From Tabrizicola oligotrophica (GTDB lineage Bacteria > Pseudomonadota > Alphaproteobacteria > Rhodobacterales > Rhodobacteraceae): a stretch of DNA of 64,000 bases. Position 1 is the first letter of the stretch. Every line of letters begins with the position of its first letter. Below are positions 9,278 to 16,950 of this stretch, in pieces. The notes below the pieces were generated by a model that did no database searches, had not been told where the DNA came from, and saw only the letters and a program-made list of their open reading frames with translations. The DNA is taken from contig NZ_JAAIVJ010000003.1 of the NCBI RefSeq assembly GCF_011008935.1, positions 186,001 through 250,000 on the forward strand, given 5' to 3'. A program made the translations under genes and the position numbers.

Positions 9278-9361
9278 GGCCGAAAAATACCAGTTATTTG
9301 ACACATCGTCCATTCGGCTTTTCGCGGCAATCCGTCACTGTCAGTGAAAAGGGAGAGCACC
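9278..9361 (+). promoter_or_regulatory. pobR-pobA intergenic promoter region
   Basis: Contains a consensus-like -35 TTGACA at 9298-9303 reading toward pobA, though no good -10 was found at the right distance. A perfect 5+1+5 inverted repeat CACTG-T-CAGTG lies at 9336-9346, just before the GGGAG ribosome site of pobA. Both are candidates for control by the AraC regulator; unproven. Confidence 0.35.
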
Positions 9362-10531
9362 ATGCGCACACAGGTTGCCATCATCGGCGGCGGCCCCTCC
9401 GGGCTGCTGCTGTCGCAGCTGCTGAACAAGGCGGGCATTGCGACCGTGGTGCTGGAGCGCAAGAGCCGCGACTATGTGCTGTCACGCATCCGGGCCGGTG
9501 TGCTGGAAACCGGGGCGGCCGATCTGATCCGCGCCGCCGGGGCGGGCACGCGGATGGACCGCGAGGGGCATCTGCATGACGGCTGCTATCTGGCCTCGAA
9601 TGGCCGGATGTTCCATGTCGATTTCAAGGGCAGTTGCGGCAAGCAGGTGATGGTCTATGGCCAGACCGAGGTGACGAAAGACCTTTACGACGCACAGGAC
9701 GCCATAGGCGCGACGGTGATCCATGGGGCCGAGGAGGTCGCGCTGCACGATCTGACCAGCGATGCGCCTTACGTCAGCTATACCGTGAACGGCGCTGCGC
9801 ATCGGCTGGGCTGCGACTTTGTCGCCGGCTGCGACGGGTTCCACGGCGTCAGCCGTCCGTCGATGCCGGCCGAGGTCCGGCGCGAATACGAAAAGGTTTA
9901 TCCCTTTGGTTGGCTTGGGATCTTGTCGCGCACTCCACCGGTCGAACATGAGCTGATCTATGCCGCCCATGATCGGGGCTTTGCCCTTGCCTCGATGCGC
10001 CACGCCATGCTGTCGCGCTATTACATCCAGGTGCCGCTGACCGATACGGTCGAGGATTGGTCTGACGAGGCCTTCTGGGCCGAGTTCCGGCGGCGGATGC
10101 CCGAAGCCGTCGCCGCCCGGCTTGTCACCGGGCCGTCGATCGAGAAATCCATCGCGCCCCTGCGGTCCTTCGTGACCGAGCCGATGCGCTGGGGTCGGCT
10201 GTTCCTGTGCGGCGACGCCGCCCATATTGTGCCGCCGACCGGCGCCAAGGGGTTGAACCTTGCCGCCTCCGACGTGCATTACCTGTATGAAGGGCTGGTG
10301 CAGCACTACCGGCAGAACCAGAGCGCCGGGATCGACGCCTATTCCCAGCGCGCCCTTGCCCGGATCTGGCAGGCGATGCGGTTCTCCTGGTCGCTGACCA
10401 CCATGATGCACCGCTTTCCGGGGGCTTCCGACTATGACCGCCGGATGCAGGACAGCGAGCTTGCGCAGCTTGAGACCAATCCCGTCGCGCGTCGGTTGAT
10501 GGCCGAAAATTACACGGGACTGCCCTACTGA
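9362..10531 (+). CDS. pobA: 4-hydroxybenzoate 3-monooxygenase
   Basis: A 389-residue FAD- and NAD(P)H-dependent hydroxylase converting 4-hydroxybenzoate to protocatechuate, feeding the beta-ketoadipate pathway. The FAD dinucleotide motif AIIGGGPSGLLLSQLL lies at residues 7-22, then SRIRAGVLE, the DG motif GCDGFHGVSR and the second FAD motif GDAAHIVPPTGAKGLNLA. Length is exactly that of the family. The ATG at 9362 follows GGGAG; an upstream GTG at 9344 would add six residues. Ends convergently, overlapping the amidohydrolase gene by seven bases. Confidence 0.95.
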   Translation: MRTQVAIIGGGPSGLLLSQLLNKAGIATVVLERKSRDYVLSRIRAGVLETGAADLIRAAGAGTRMDREGHLHDGCYLASNGRMFHVDFKGSCGKQVMVYGQTEVTKDLYDAQDAIGATVIHGAEEVALHDLTSDAPYVSYTVNGAAHRLGCDFVAGCDGFHGVSRPSMPAEVRREYEKVYPFGWLGILSRTPPVEHELIYAAHDRGFALASMRHAMLSRYYIQVPLTDTVEDWSDEAFWAEFRRRMPEAVAARLVTGPSIEKSIAPLRSFVTEPMRWGRLFLCGDAAHIVPPTGAKGLNLAASDVHYLYEGLVQHYRQNQSAGIDAYSQRALARIWQAMRFSWSLTTMMHRFPGASDYDRRMQDSELAQLETNPVARRLMAENYTGLPY

Positions 10532-11397
10532 GCGCCCAGAATCCGCATCGCGTTGTCCTTCAGGATCAGCGGCCGCACCTCGTCCTTGAACGGGGCCTTC
10601 GCGAAAGCGTCCAGCCATTTTTCCGGCGCGATCATCGGCCAGTCGCTGCCGAACAGCATCTTGTGCTTCAAAAGGCTGTTGGCATAGCGGATCAGCGTCT
10701 CGGGGAAATACTTCGGCGACCAGCCCGACAGGTCGATGAAGACATTCGGCTTGTGCTGGGCCACCGCCAGCGCCTCGTCCTGCCAGGGAAAGGACGGATG
10801 CGCCAGAATGATCGTCATGTCGGGGAAGTCCACCGCCACATCATCGAGATACATCGGGTTCGAGTATTTCAGCCGCATGCCATTGCCGCCGCGCATCCCC
10901 GAGCCCACCCCGGTCTGCCCGGTGTGGAAGAGCGCGATGCCGCCCTCGTCGGCAATCGCCTCGTAAAGCCCATAGGCCGAACGGTCGTTCGGATAGAACC
11001 CCATCTGCGTCGGATGGAACTTGAAGCCCCGGACGCCGAAGTCGCGCATCAGCCGCCGCGCCTCGCGGGCGCCAAGCTTGCCCTTGGCCGGGTCGATGCT
11101 GGCAAAGGGGATCAGCACATCGGCATTCTCGGCGGCGATCCGCGCCACCTCCTCATTGGCATAACGCCGGTAGCCGGTCTCGCGCTCGGCATCGACGGGG
11201 AAGATCACCGCGGCGATGTTCTGGCTGCGGTAATGCGCGGCGGTCTCGGCCATGGTCGGCGGATGGGTCCAGGGCGCGCCGAAATAGGTCGCCATCGCCG
11301 CCTGCAGATCGTCATAGCCGTCATCGGCATGGCAGCCGCAGGGCTCTTCGGCATGGGTGTGAAAGTCGATGGCGCGGACCGCGGCGAAATCCACCAT
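10525..11397 (-). CDS. Amidohydrolase-2 family protein (metal-dependent hydrolase/decarboxylase)
   Basis: A 290-residue TIM-barrel amidohydrolase. Metal-ligand motifs are visible: DFHTHAEEP at about residue 11, the barrel segment GFKFHPTQMGFYPND, ILAHPSFPW and FGSDWPMI near the C-terminus. Relatives are decarboxylases or hydratases of aromatic catabolism (ACMSD/LigW/LigJ type) or lactone hydrolases. The closeness to pobA makes an aromatic-acid role plausible but not shown. The ATG at 11397 is one base after the stop of the GFA gene, so the two form an operon. Confidence 0.8.
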   Translation of the reverse strand: MVDFAAVRAIDFHTHAEEPCGCHADDGYDDLQAAMATYFGAPWTHPPTMAETAAHYRSQNIAAVIFPVDAERETGYRRYANEEVARIAAENADVLIPFASIDPAKGKLGAREARRLMRDFGVRGFKFHPTQMGFYPNDRSAYGLYEAIADEGGIALFHTGQTGVGSGMRGGNGMRLKYSNPMYLDDVAVDFPDMTIILAHPSFPWQDEALAVAQHKPNVFIDLSGWSPKYFPETLIRYANSLLKHKMLFGSDWPMIAPEKWLDAFAKAPFKDEVRPLILKDNAMRILGAQ

Positions 11398-11398
11398 C

Positions 11399-11851
11399 TC
11401 AGGCCCCCCGCAGCGCGGCAGGATCATCCTGCACCGGCGCATAGCTGGCGGTGGTTTCGGATTTCTCCGGCAGGTCGGTATGCACGAAGGGCGCAGCCGA
11501 GCGGGTGAAGATCTCGCGGCTGATCGGGAACCAGAAGCTGGGCGGGTCGAAACTGCCTGCCGCGATGCCGATCAGCTCGGGCGACAGGCCAAGGCGCCAC
11601 AGCACGTTGGAACCGCAATTCGGGCAGAACTGCGTGGTGAAGGGGCGACCGCTTTCGGTGGTAAAGGAGTAATCCTTCACCGGGCCGGACACCGTCACCT
11701 TGTCCTGCGGGAAATAGGCCGAAACACCAAAGGCCGAGCCGGTGCGCGTCTGGCAATAGCGGCAGTGGCAGACCGCCGCCTTGACCGGGGCGCCTTCGAC
11801 CCGATAGCGCAACTGCCCGCACTGGCAGCCGCCTTCGTGAATGTTGTCCAT
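11399..11851 (-). CDS. GFA-family zinc protein (Gfa/CENP-V domain)
   Basis: A 150-residue single-domain member of the glutathione-dependent formaldehyde-activating family. Zinc-binding cysteines are seen in GGCQCGQLRY (residues 7-16), CHCRYCQ (about 29-35) and FCPNCGSNVLW. The family includes Gfa but most members have no assigned substrate. First gene of a two-gene operon with the amidohydrolase; diverges from the IclR gene. Confidence 0.88.
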   Translation of the reverse strand: MDNIHEGGCQCGQLRYRVEGAPVKAAVCHCRYCQTRTGSAFGVSAYFPQDKVTVSGPVKDYSFTTESGRPFTTQFCPNCGSNVLWRLGLSPELIGIAAGSFDPPSFWFPISREIFTRSAAPFVHTDLPEKSETTASYAPVQDDPAALRGA

Positions 11852-11937
11852 GAGCCCCTCCCGCTTGCCCCGACGGGGCCCCTTGTCTTGTCAGTCTGGG
11901 CTTCGGGGGCTTGCCTTGCCAAGGCCGATCCTGCACC

Positions 11938-11954
11938 GTTTCACCAAGTGAAAC
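11938..11954 (+). promoter_or_regulatory. Palindromic operator candidate upstream of the IclR gene
   Basis: The sequence GTTTCACCAAGTGAAAC is a perfect 7+3+7 inverted repeat ending 12 bases before the IclR start codon and 87 bases from the GFA start. A near copy lies at the 3' end of the same gene (12767-12783). Position between divergent genes and duplication point to an IclR operator for autoregulation. The binding protein is inferred. Confidence 0.6.
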
Positions 11955-11965
11955 CGGAGCCGGCG

Positions 11966-12802
11966 ATGCAGGTGAAATCCATCAATGCCCTGGCGCGGGG
12001 GCTGGAGGTCTTGCAGATCCTGCAATCCTCGGGCGCGCTGACACTGGCCGATCTGCACCGGCTGACCGGCATCCCCAAGGCCTCGCTGCTTCGGATTCTG
12101 AAAACCCTGATGGAGCGCGGGTTCATCTGGCAGCGCATGGTCGATGACGCCTGGGCACCGTCGTTTTCGCTGGCCGAACTGGCCGGCCGGATGGACCGCG
12201 AAAGCCAGCTTGTCGAGGTCGCCTCGCCGGTGCTGGCGGCGCTGACGGCCGAGATCGAATGGCCCAGCGTGCTGGCCGTGCCGCGCCTGACCCATATGGA
12301 GGTGCTGGAGACCAACGCCGCCCGCGCCTATTTCGACCAGATTGCGCTCGGTCCGCTGGGGTTTCAGGTCAACATGCTGCGCTCGGCCTCGGGGCGGGCC
12401 TTCATCGCCACCTGCGAAGCGCCGCTGCGCGAGGCGATTCTGGAAACCCTGCGCAGGTCGGACCGGCCCGGCAACCGCATGGCGCGCAGCGCGGATTATG
12501 TGGCGCAGGTGCTGGCCGAAACCCGCGCGCAGGGCTTTGGCCTGCGCGATCCGGATTTCGGCGGCGATTTCGACAGGGGCCGGGCCGAGGCGGATGACGG
12601 CCGCGAGTCGCTGGGCGTCGCGATCCGCCTCGGCCACCATGTGCCCGGCACGCTGAACATCACCTGGACGCGGCGGGTGCTGAGCCGGGGCCGCGCCATC
12701 GAGCTTCTGGTCCCGCCCGCCCGGCGCGCCGCCGAGGAGATTGCCCGCCACCTGATGCGCCCCGGCGTTTCACAGGGTGAAATCACGCCCGAAGCCGGTT
12801 GA
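11966..12802 (+). CDS. IclR-family transcriptional regulator
   Basis: A 278-residue regulator. The N-terminal winged helix-turn-helix (SINALARGLEVLQILQSSGALTLADLHRLTGIPKASLLRILKTL) spans residues 4-47. The effector-binding IclR domain includes SVLAVPRLTHMEVLETN and a LGVAIRLGHHVPGTLNI core. The ATG at 11966 gives the standard N-terminus; the open frame extends far upstream only as antisense of the GFA gene. It precedes the carboxylase operon by 51 bases, and palindromes flank the gene, so it probably controls itself and that operon. Confidence 0.92.
   Translation: MQVKSINALARGLEVLQILQSSGALTLADLHRLTGIPKASLLRILKTLMERGFIWQRMVDDAWAPSFSLAELAGRMDRESQLVEVASPVLAALTAEIEWPSVLAVPRLTHMEVLETNAARAYFDQIALGPLGFQVNMLRSASGRAFIATCEAPLREAILETLRRSDRPGNRMARSADYVAQVLAETRAQGFGLRDPDFGGDFDRGRAEADDGRESLGVAIRLGHHVPGTLNITWTRRVLSRGRAIELLVPPARRAAEEIARHLMRPGVSQGEITPEAG
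12767..12783 (+). promoter_or_regulatory. Second IclR-type palindrome, ahead of the carboxylase operon
   Basis: GTTTCACAGGGTGAAAT contains the perfect 6+3+6 repeat TTTCAC-AGG-GTGAAA and matches the palindrome at 11938-11954 in both arms and spacing. It lies inside the last codons of the IclR gene, 71 bases before the biotin-carrier start, where it could act as the operator of the downstream operon. Confidence 0.6.
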
Positions 12803-12853
12803 GCCGCAAGGGCGCCGCGCCCTAGCCTCAGGGCCTCTAACAGGAGGGCCACC

Positions 12854-13312
12854 ATGCTGACGCGCGCCGAGATTGACGACATCCTGAGGCTGATCGACGG
12901 CTCGGACTTTACCGAGCTGAAACTCGAGATGGGCGATCTGAAGCTGGAGCTGCGCAAGGGGGGCCTCGCCCAGCCCTTTCATACTGGCCAAAATATCCCC
13001 GCCGGAGGCATCCAACCGCAGCCGCCGGCCCCGCCCGCAGCCGTTCCGGCCCCGGTTGTCGCCTCGGGCGGCGGGTCGGAGATTCCGGCCCCGCTGCTCG
13101 GCACCTTCTGGCATGCCCCGCGTCCCGGTGCCGAGCCTTTTGTCAGGCCGGGCGATAGTGTCGGCGCCGATACGGTCATCGGCATCATCGAGGTGATGAA
13201 GCTGATGAACTCGGTCGCCGCCGGCATCGCCGGGACGGTTCTGGAAATCACCGCCCCGAATGGCGAACTGGTCGAGCATGGCCAGTGCCTTATCCGCATC
13301 CGGCCGCACTGA
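12854..13312 (+). CDS. Biotin carboxyl carrier protein of an acyl/ketone carboxylase
   Basis: A 152-residue AccB-like carrier. The biotinylation motif is EVMKLMN, with the acceptor Lys at about residue 116, in a C-terminal biotinyl domain (SEIPAPLLGTFWHAPRPGAEPFVRPGDSVGADTVIGIIEVMK onward). The N-terminal 36 residues resemble the AccB helix. The linker at residues 41-70 is Pro/Ala-rich, and its first part (PFHTGQNIPAGG) is encoded by a copy of an intergenic repeat. Begins after AGGAGG and leads the operon; biotin carboxylase follows after one base. Since it is tied to a pyruvate-carboxylase-type transferase, it is probably not the housekeeping AccB. Confidence 0.9.
   Translation: MLTRAEIDDILRLIDGSDFTELKLEMGDLKLELRKGGLAQPFHTGQNIPAGGIQPQPPAPPAAVPAPVVASGGGSEIPAPLLGTFWHAPRPGAEPFVRPGDSVGADTVIGIIEVMKLMNSVAAGIAGTVLEITAPNGELVEHGQCLIRIRPH
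12974..13009 (+). repeat. Dispersed repeat copy inside the biotin-carrier linker
   Basis: The segment CCTTTCATACTGGCCAAA and following TATCCCC-GG-GG bases resemble 19711-19745 (CCTTTCAGACTGGCCCAAA then TATCCTCGGGG), which lies in a non-coding gap. Here it is in frame and encodes linker residues 41-52 of the carrier protein. Confidence 0.6.
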
Positions 13313-13313
13313 A

Positions 13314-14675
13314 ATGACGCCGATCCGCCGCATCTTCATCGCCAACCGGGGCGAGATTGCCGTGCGCATCATCCGCACCGCGCGGGCGCTGGGGATTGAA
13401 ACCGTGCTGGGAGTGTCGCAGACCGACCGCGACAGCCTTGGGGCGCGGCTTGCCACGCGGGCGGTTTGCCTTGGCCCCGGCCCGTCGCGCGACAGTTACC
13501 TGAAGGTGGACACCGTGATGCAGGCCGCGCTGGGCACCGGCTGCGACGCCCTGCATCCGGGCTATGGCTTCCTGTCGGAAAACCGCGATCTGGCGCTGGC
13601 CTGCGACAAGGCCGGGATCACCTTCATCGGCCCCAGCCCGGCCAATCTGGAGGCCGTGGGCGACAAGCTGACCGCCCGCAGTCACGCCGTTGCCGCCGGG
13701 GTGCCTTTGGTGCCCGGCGGCAATGCGGCAAGCCTGACCGAGGCGCAAGAGGTGGCCCGCGACATCGGCTATCCGCTGCTCATCAAGGCGGTGGCGGGTG
13801 GTGGTGGCAAGGGGATGAAGCGGGTGAACCGCCCGCAAGACCTTGCCCCGCAGCTTGATCTGGCGATGGCCGAGGCCGCCGCGGCCTTTGGCGACGGGCG
13901 GGTCTATCTGGAACGCTTCGTCACTTCCGGCAGGCATGTCGAGGTGCAGATCCTGTCGGATGGCGAGACGGTGATCCACGCCGGCGAGCGCGACTGTTCG
14001 GTGCAGCGCCGCTATCAGAAAGTGGTAGAGGAGGCCCCGGCGCCGGGTCTGTCCCCGGCCCTGCGCACCTGTCTTTGCGAGGCTGCCACGGCCTTTGCCC
14101 GCCATATCTGCTATCGCTCGCTCGGGACCGTGGAGTTCATGGTCGATGTGGACCGGGCGGCCTTCTATTTTCTGGAAATGAACGCGCGGATTCAGGTGGA
14201 GCATCCGGTGACCGAGACCATCACCGGGCTGGATCTGGTCGCCCGCCAGATTGCCATCGCCGAGGGCCGGCCCTTGGGGCTGCAGCAGGACGATATCACC
14301 CTGTCCGGCCATGCCATCGAATGCCGGCTGAACGCCGAGGATGTTGCGCATGACTTCCGCCCTTCACCGGGGCGGGTCTCGCTGGCGTGGTTTCCGGCGC
14401 TGCCGGGGCTGCGGGTGGACAGCCATATGACCAGCGGCGCGACAGTCCCGCCGCATTACGACAGCATGGTGGCCAAGCTGATCGCCCATGGTCCGAGCCG
14501 CGCCGCCGCGATTGCCACCATGGCCGAGGCGCTGCGGGTGCTGCGACTGGAAGGCATCGCCACCAACGCGCCCTTGCATGCCGCGATCATGGCCGACCCG
14601 GAGTTCGCGGCGGGCGGCGTCGATACCAATTACCTCGCGGGACTGCTGCCCCGCCTTGCCGGAGGCTGCCCATGA
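13314..14675 (+). CDS. Biotin carboxylase (AccC-like) subunit
   Basis: A 453-residue ATP-grasp enzyme that carboxylates the biotin of the partner carrier using bicarbonate and ATP. Seen: N-terminal domain IRRIFIANRGEIAVRIIRTARALGIE, the glycine-rich ATP lid AVAGGGGKGMKRV at about residues 159-171, HVEVQILSD, and the catalytic segment FLEMNARIQVEHPVTE. Length matches AccC. One base separates it from the carrier stop; its own stop overlaps the next ATG. The ATG at 13314 is preferred to 13260, which would overlap the carrier gene. Confidence 0.94.
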   Translation: MTPIRRIFIANRGEIAVRIIRTARALGIETVLGVSQTDRDSLGARLATRAVCLGPGPSRDSYLKVDTVMQAALGTGCDALHPGYGFLSENRDLALACDKAGITFIGPSPANLEAVGDKLTARSHAVAAGVPLVPGGNAASLTEAQEVARDIGYPLLIKAVAGGGGKGMKRVNRPQDLAPQLDLAMAEAAAAFGDGRVYLERFVTSGRHVEVQILSDGETVIHAGERDCSVQRRYQKVVEEAPAPGLSPALRTCLCEAATAFARHICYRSLGTVEFMVDVDRAAFYFLEMNARIQVEHPVTETITGLDLVARQIAIAEGRPLGLQQDDITLSGHAIECRLNAEDVAHDFRPSPGRVSLAWFPALPGLRVDSHMTSGATVPPHYDSMVAKLIAHGPSRAAAIATMAEALRVLRLEGIATNAPLHAAIMADPEFAAGGVDTNYLAGLLPRLAGGCP

Positions 14676-16132
14676 CCATGTCGCTGATCGACACCACGCT
14701 GCGCGACGGCAACCAGTCGAACTGGGGCGCGACGGGGCTGGACACCGCGATGATGCTGGGCATCGCCCCGGCGATGGACCGGGTGGGGTTCGAGGCAATT
14801 GACTTCACCACATCGACCCATATGGCGGTGGCGGTGCGGTTTTCGAAACAAGACCCCTGGGAGCGGCTGCGCCTGTTCCGCGCCGCCGCGCCGAAAACCA
14901 AGTTGTCTTTCCTGACCACCGGGATGCGCTTTATCTCATGGGAAACCGCCAGCCATGAGTTGATGGAATTCGCCTTCCGGCTTCTGGTCAACAGCGGCAT
15001 CGACCGTTTTGCGGTGATGGACCCGATGAACAATGTCGCCGCGATGCGGACCATGGCGGACCTCACGCGCAAGGCTGGGGGGCGCGACATCGTGGCGGCG
15101 CTGACCTTCACGCTTTCGCCGCTGCATGACGATGCGCATTTCGCCGAGGCGGCGCGCAAGCTGACCGAGGCCGGCCAGTTCGACCGACTTTACCTGAAAG
15201 ACCCCGGCGGGCTGGTGACGCCGGACCGCGCCCGCACGCTGATCCCGGCGATCGGCGCGGCCATCGCCGTGCCGCTGGAGTTTCATTCGCATTCAACCAT
15301 CGGCCTTGCGCCCTTCAGCTATCTGGAGGCCGCGGAGCTGGGTGCGCACTGCCTGCATACCTCGTCCTCCGCCGCCGCCAATGGCACCGGCCAGCCCGCC
15401 ATGACGCCGACCATCCGCAACCTGCGCGATCTGGGGCTGACGGTGGACGTCGATGACGAGGCGGTGGCCGAAATGGACGACTGGTTCACCGCGCTGGCGC
15501 AGGCCGAAGGCTTGGCGCATGGCGTGCCCGGCGAGTTCGACCGCAGCTATTTCCGCCACCAGATGCCCGGCGGCATGATGGGCACGATGAAGCGCCAGCT
15601 TGCCGAAATGAAGCGCCTGCACCTTCTGCCGCAAGTGCTGGAGGAGGTGGAGCATGTCCGCGCTGATCTCGGCTATCCGATCATGGTGACGCCGTTTTCG
15701 CAGCTTGTGGGGTCTCAGGCGCTGATGAACGTGCTGTCGGGCAAGCGCTATGAAACCGTGCCGGATGAGGTGACGCGCTATGTTCTGGGCCGGTTCGGCG
15801 CGCCCGCGATGCCGCTTGACCCACAAGTCGAGGACCGGATCAGGTCGTCGAAACGCGCGCGGGAACTGGAGGACGAGCCGCATATGGCCTCGCTCGATGA
15901 GCTGCGCGCCAAGGTCGGCCGGGGCTATTCGGACGAGGAGTTCCTTTTGCGCGCCGTGATGCCCGCCGATCAGGTCGACGCGATGAACGCCGCCGGACCT
16001 GCGCCGCGCGGCTATGATCCCCGGACGCGGGCCTTGAAATATCTGGTCGGCGAGTTGACAAGGCGGCCGACCCTGTCGGGCGTGAAGATCACCAAGCCCG
16101 GCTTTTCCCTGCAATTGAACGGAGGCCGCTGA
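14672..16132 (+). CDS. Carboxyltransferase subunit, pyruvate-carboxylase/oxaloacetate-decarboxylase-like, substrate unknown
   Basis: A 486-residue HMGL-like TIM-barrel protein with the C-terminal conserved carboxylase domain but no biotinyl domain. The start is LIDTTLRDGNQSNWG: Arg11, Asp12 and Gln15 correspond to the PC R-D-x-x-Q set. The carboxylated-Lys motif is YLKDPGG (Lys176) and the metal pair is FHSHS (His205, His207), against HTHD in PC. The pyruvate-contacting Arg of the PC LLRxxN motif is replaced by Thr (FLTTGMR). The catalytic core is thus kept but the acceptor pocket altered. Together with the carrier and the biotin carboxylase it forms a three-gene carboxylase; I infer an enolisable ketone or oxoacid acceptor other than pyruvate. 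Confidence 0.85.
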   Translation: MTMSLIDTTLRDGNQSNWGATGLDTAMMLGIAPAMDRVGFEAIDFTTSTHMAVAVRFSKQDPWERLRLFRAAAPKTKLSFLTTGMRFISWETASHELMEFAFRLLVNSGIDRFAVMDPMNNVAAMRTMADLTRKAGGRDIVAALTFTLSPLHDDAHFAEAARKLTEAGQFDRLYLKDPGGLVTPDRARTLIPAIGAAIAVPLEFHSHSTIGLAPFSYLEAAELGAHCLHTSSSAAANGTGQPAMTPTIRNLRDLGLTVDVDDEAVAEMDDWFTALAQAEGLAHGVPGEFDRSYFRHQMPGGMMGTMKRQLAEMKRLHLLPQVLEEVEHVRADLGYPIMVTPFSQLVGSQALMNVLSGKRYETVPDEVTRYVLGRFGAPAMPLDPQVEDRIRSSKRARELEDEPHMASLDELRAKVGRGYSDEEFLLRAVMPADQVDAMNAAGPAPRGYDPRTRALKYLVGELTRRPTLSGVKITKPGFSLQLNGGR

Positions 16133-16950
16133 TGCATTCCCACCCGATCCGCGCCGCGGTGTTCGACATCGACGGCACGCTGGCCATGATGGACAAGGAC
16201 AGCGGCACCTATGCTGCCCTGCCCGGCGCGGTCGAGGCGCTAGCCGCGCTCAGGGCGCGTGGGCTGCCGGTGGTGGCCTATACCAACGGCACCTTCTTTC
16301 CGCCGGCGCATTACTATCCGCTCCTCGCCGATGCCGGGCTGGTGCTGGCGCCGGGGCATATCCTGACCCCGGCCACGGTGGCGGCGCGGCAACTGGCGAA
16401 GATGGGGGTGAAGCGGCTTTTGACCATCGCCGCCGATGGCACCCGCGTGCCGCTGCGCGACGCCGGGATCGAGGTGGCGCTGACAGGTGAGGGCGGCGAG
16501 GTGGATGGCGTCATCCTCGGCTGGACCAAGGATTTCGGCGCGCAGGATCTGGAGGAGGCAGCGCAGCTTCTCTGGGCCGGCAAGCCGCTTTACGCCACTT
16601 CGATCGCGCCACATTTCGCCGGGGCCAAGGGGCGGCTTCTGGGGATTTCGGGCGCGGTGGCGGCGGCCTTGCACAACGCGACCGGGGTGAAGGCCCGGGT
16701 GTTCGGCAAGCCGGAAACCGTCGGGCTTGAGGACATCTCGGACATGCTGGGCATTCCGGCGGCCGAGATGGTGGTGATCGGCGACGACCCCAAGCTGGAG
16801 ATCGCCATGGCCCGCAAGGCCGGGGCCTTTGCCGTGGGGGTGACGACGGGCACGGTCGACGGGGCCGGGTTCGAGGCCGCCGAGGCCGCGCTGCGTGCCC
16901 ATGTCGTGCTGCCGGGGCTCGCCGGGTTGATGGCGCAGGGGTGGTGGTGA
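16132..16950 (+). CDS. HAD-IIA (NagD-like) phosphatase
   Basis: A 272-residue haloacid-dehalogenase hydrolase of the NagD/PGP type. Motif I is AAVFDIDGTLAMMD, motif II VVAYTNGT, and the C-terminal part is KPETVGLEDISDMLGIPAAEMVVIGDDPKLEIAMARKAG. A C2-type cap lies between about residues 80 and 190. ATG overlaps the carboxyltransferase TGA by one base and its TGA overlaps the ligase ATG, so it is a committed member of the operon. Its phosphorylated substrate is unknown; a phospho-intermediate or a by-product of the pathway are options. Confidence 0.85.
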   Translation: MHSHPIRAAVFDIDGTLAMMDKDSGTYAALPGAVEALAALRARGLPVVAYTNGTFFPPAHYYPLLADAGLVLAPGHILTPATVAARQLAKMGVKRLLTIAADGTRVPLRDAGIEVALTGEGGEVDGVILGWTKDFGAQDLEEAAQLLWAGKPLYATSIAPHFAGAKGRLLGISGAVAAALHNATGVKARVFGKPETVGLEDISDMLGIPAAEMVVIGDDPKLEIAMARKAGAFAVGVTTGTVDGAGFEAAEAALRAHVVLPGLAGLMAQGWW

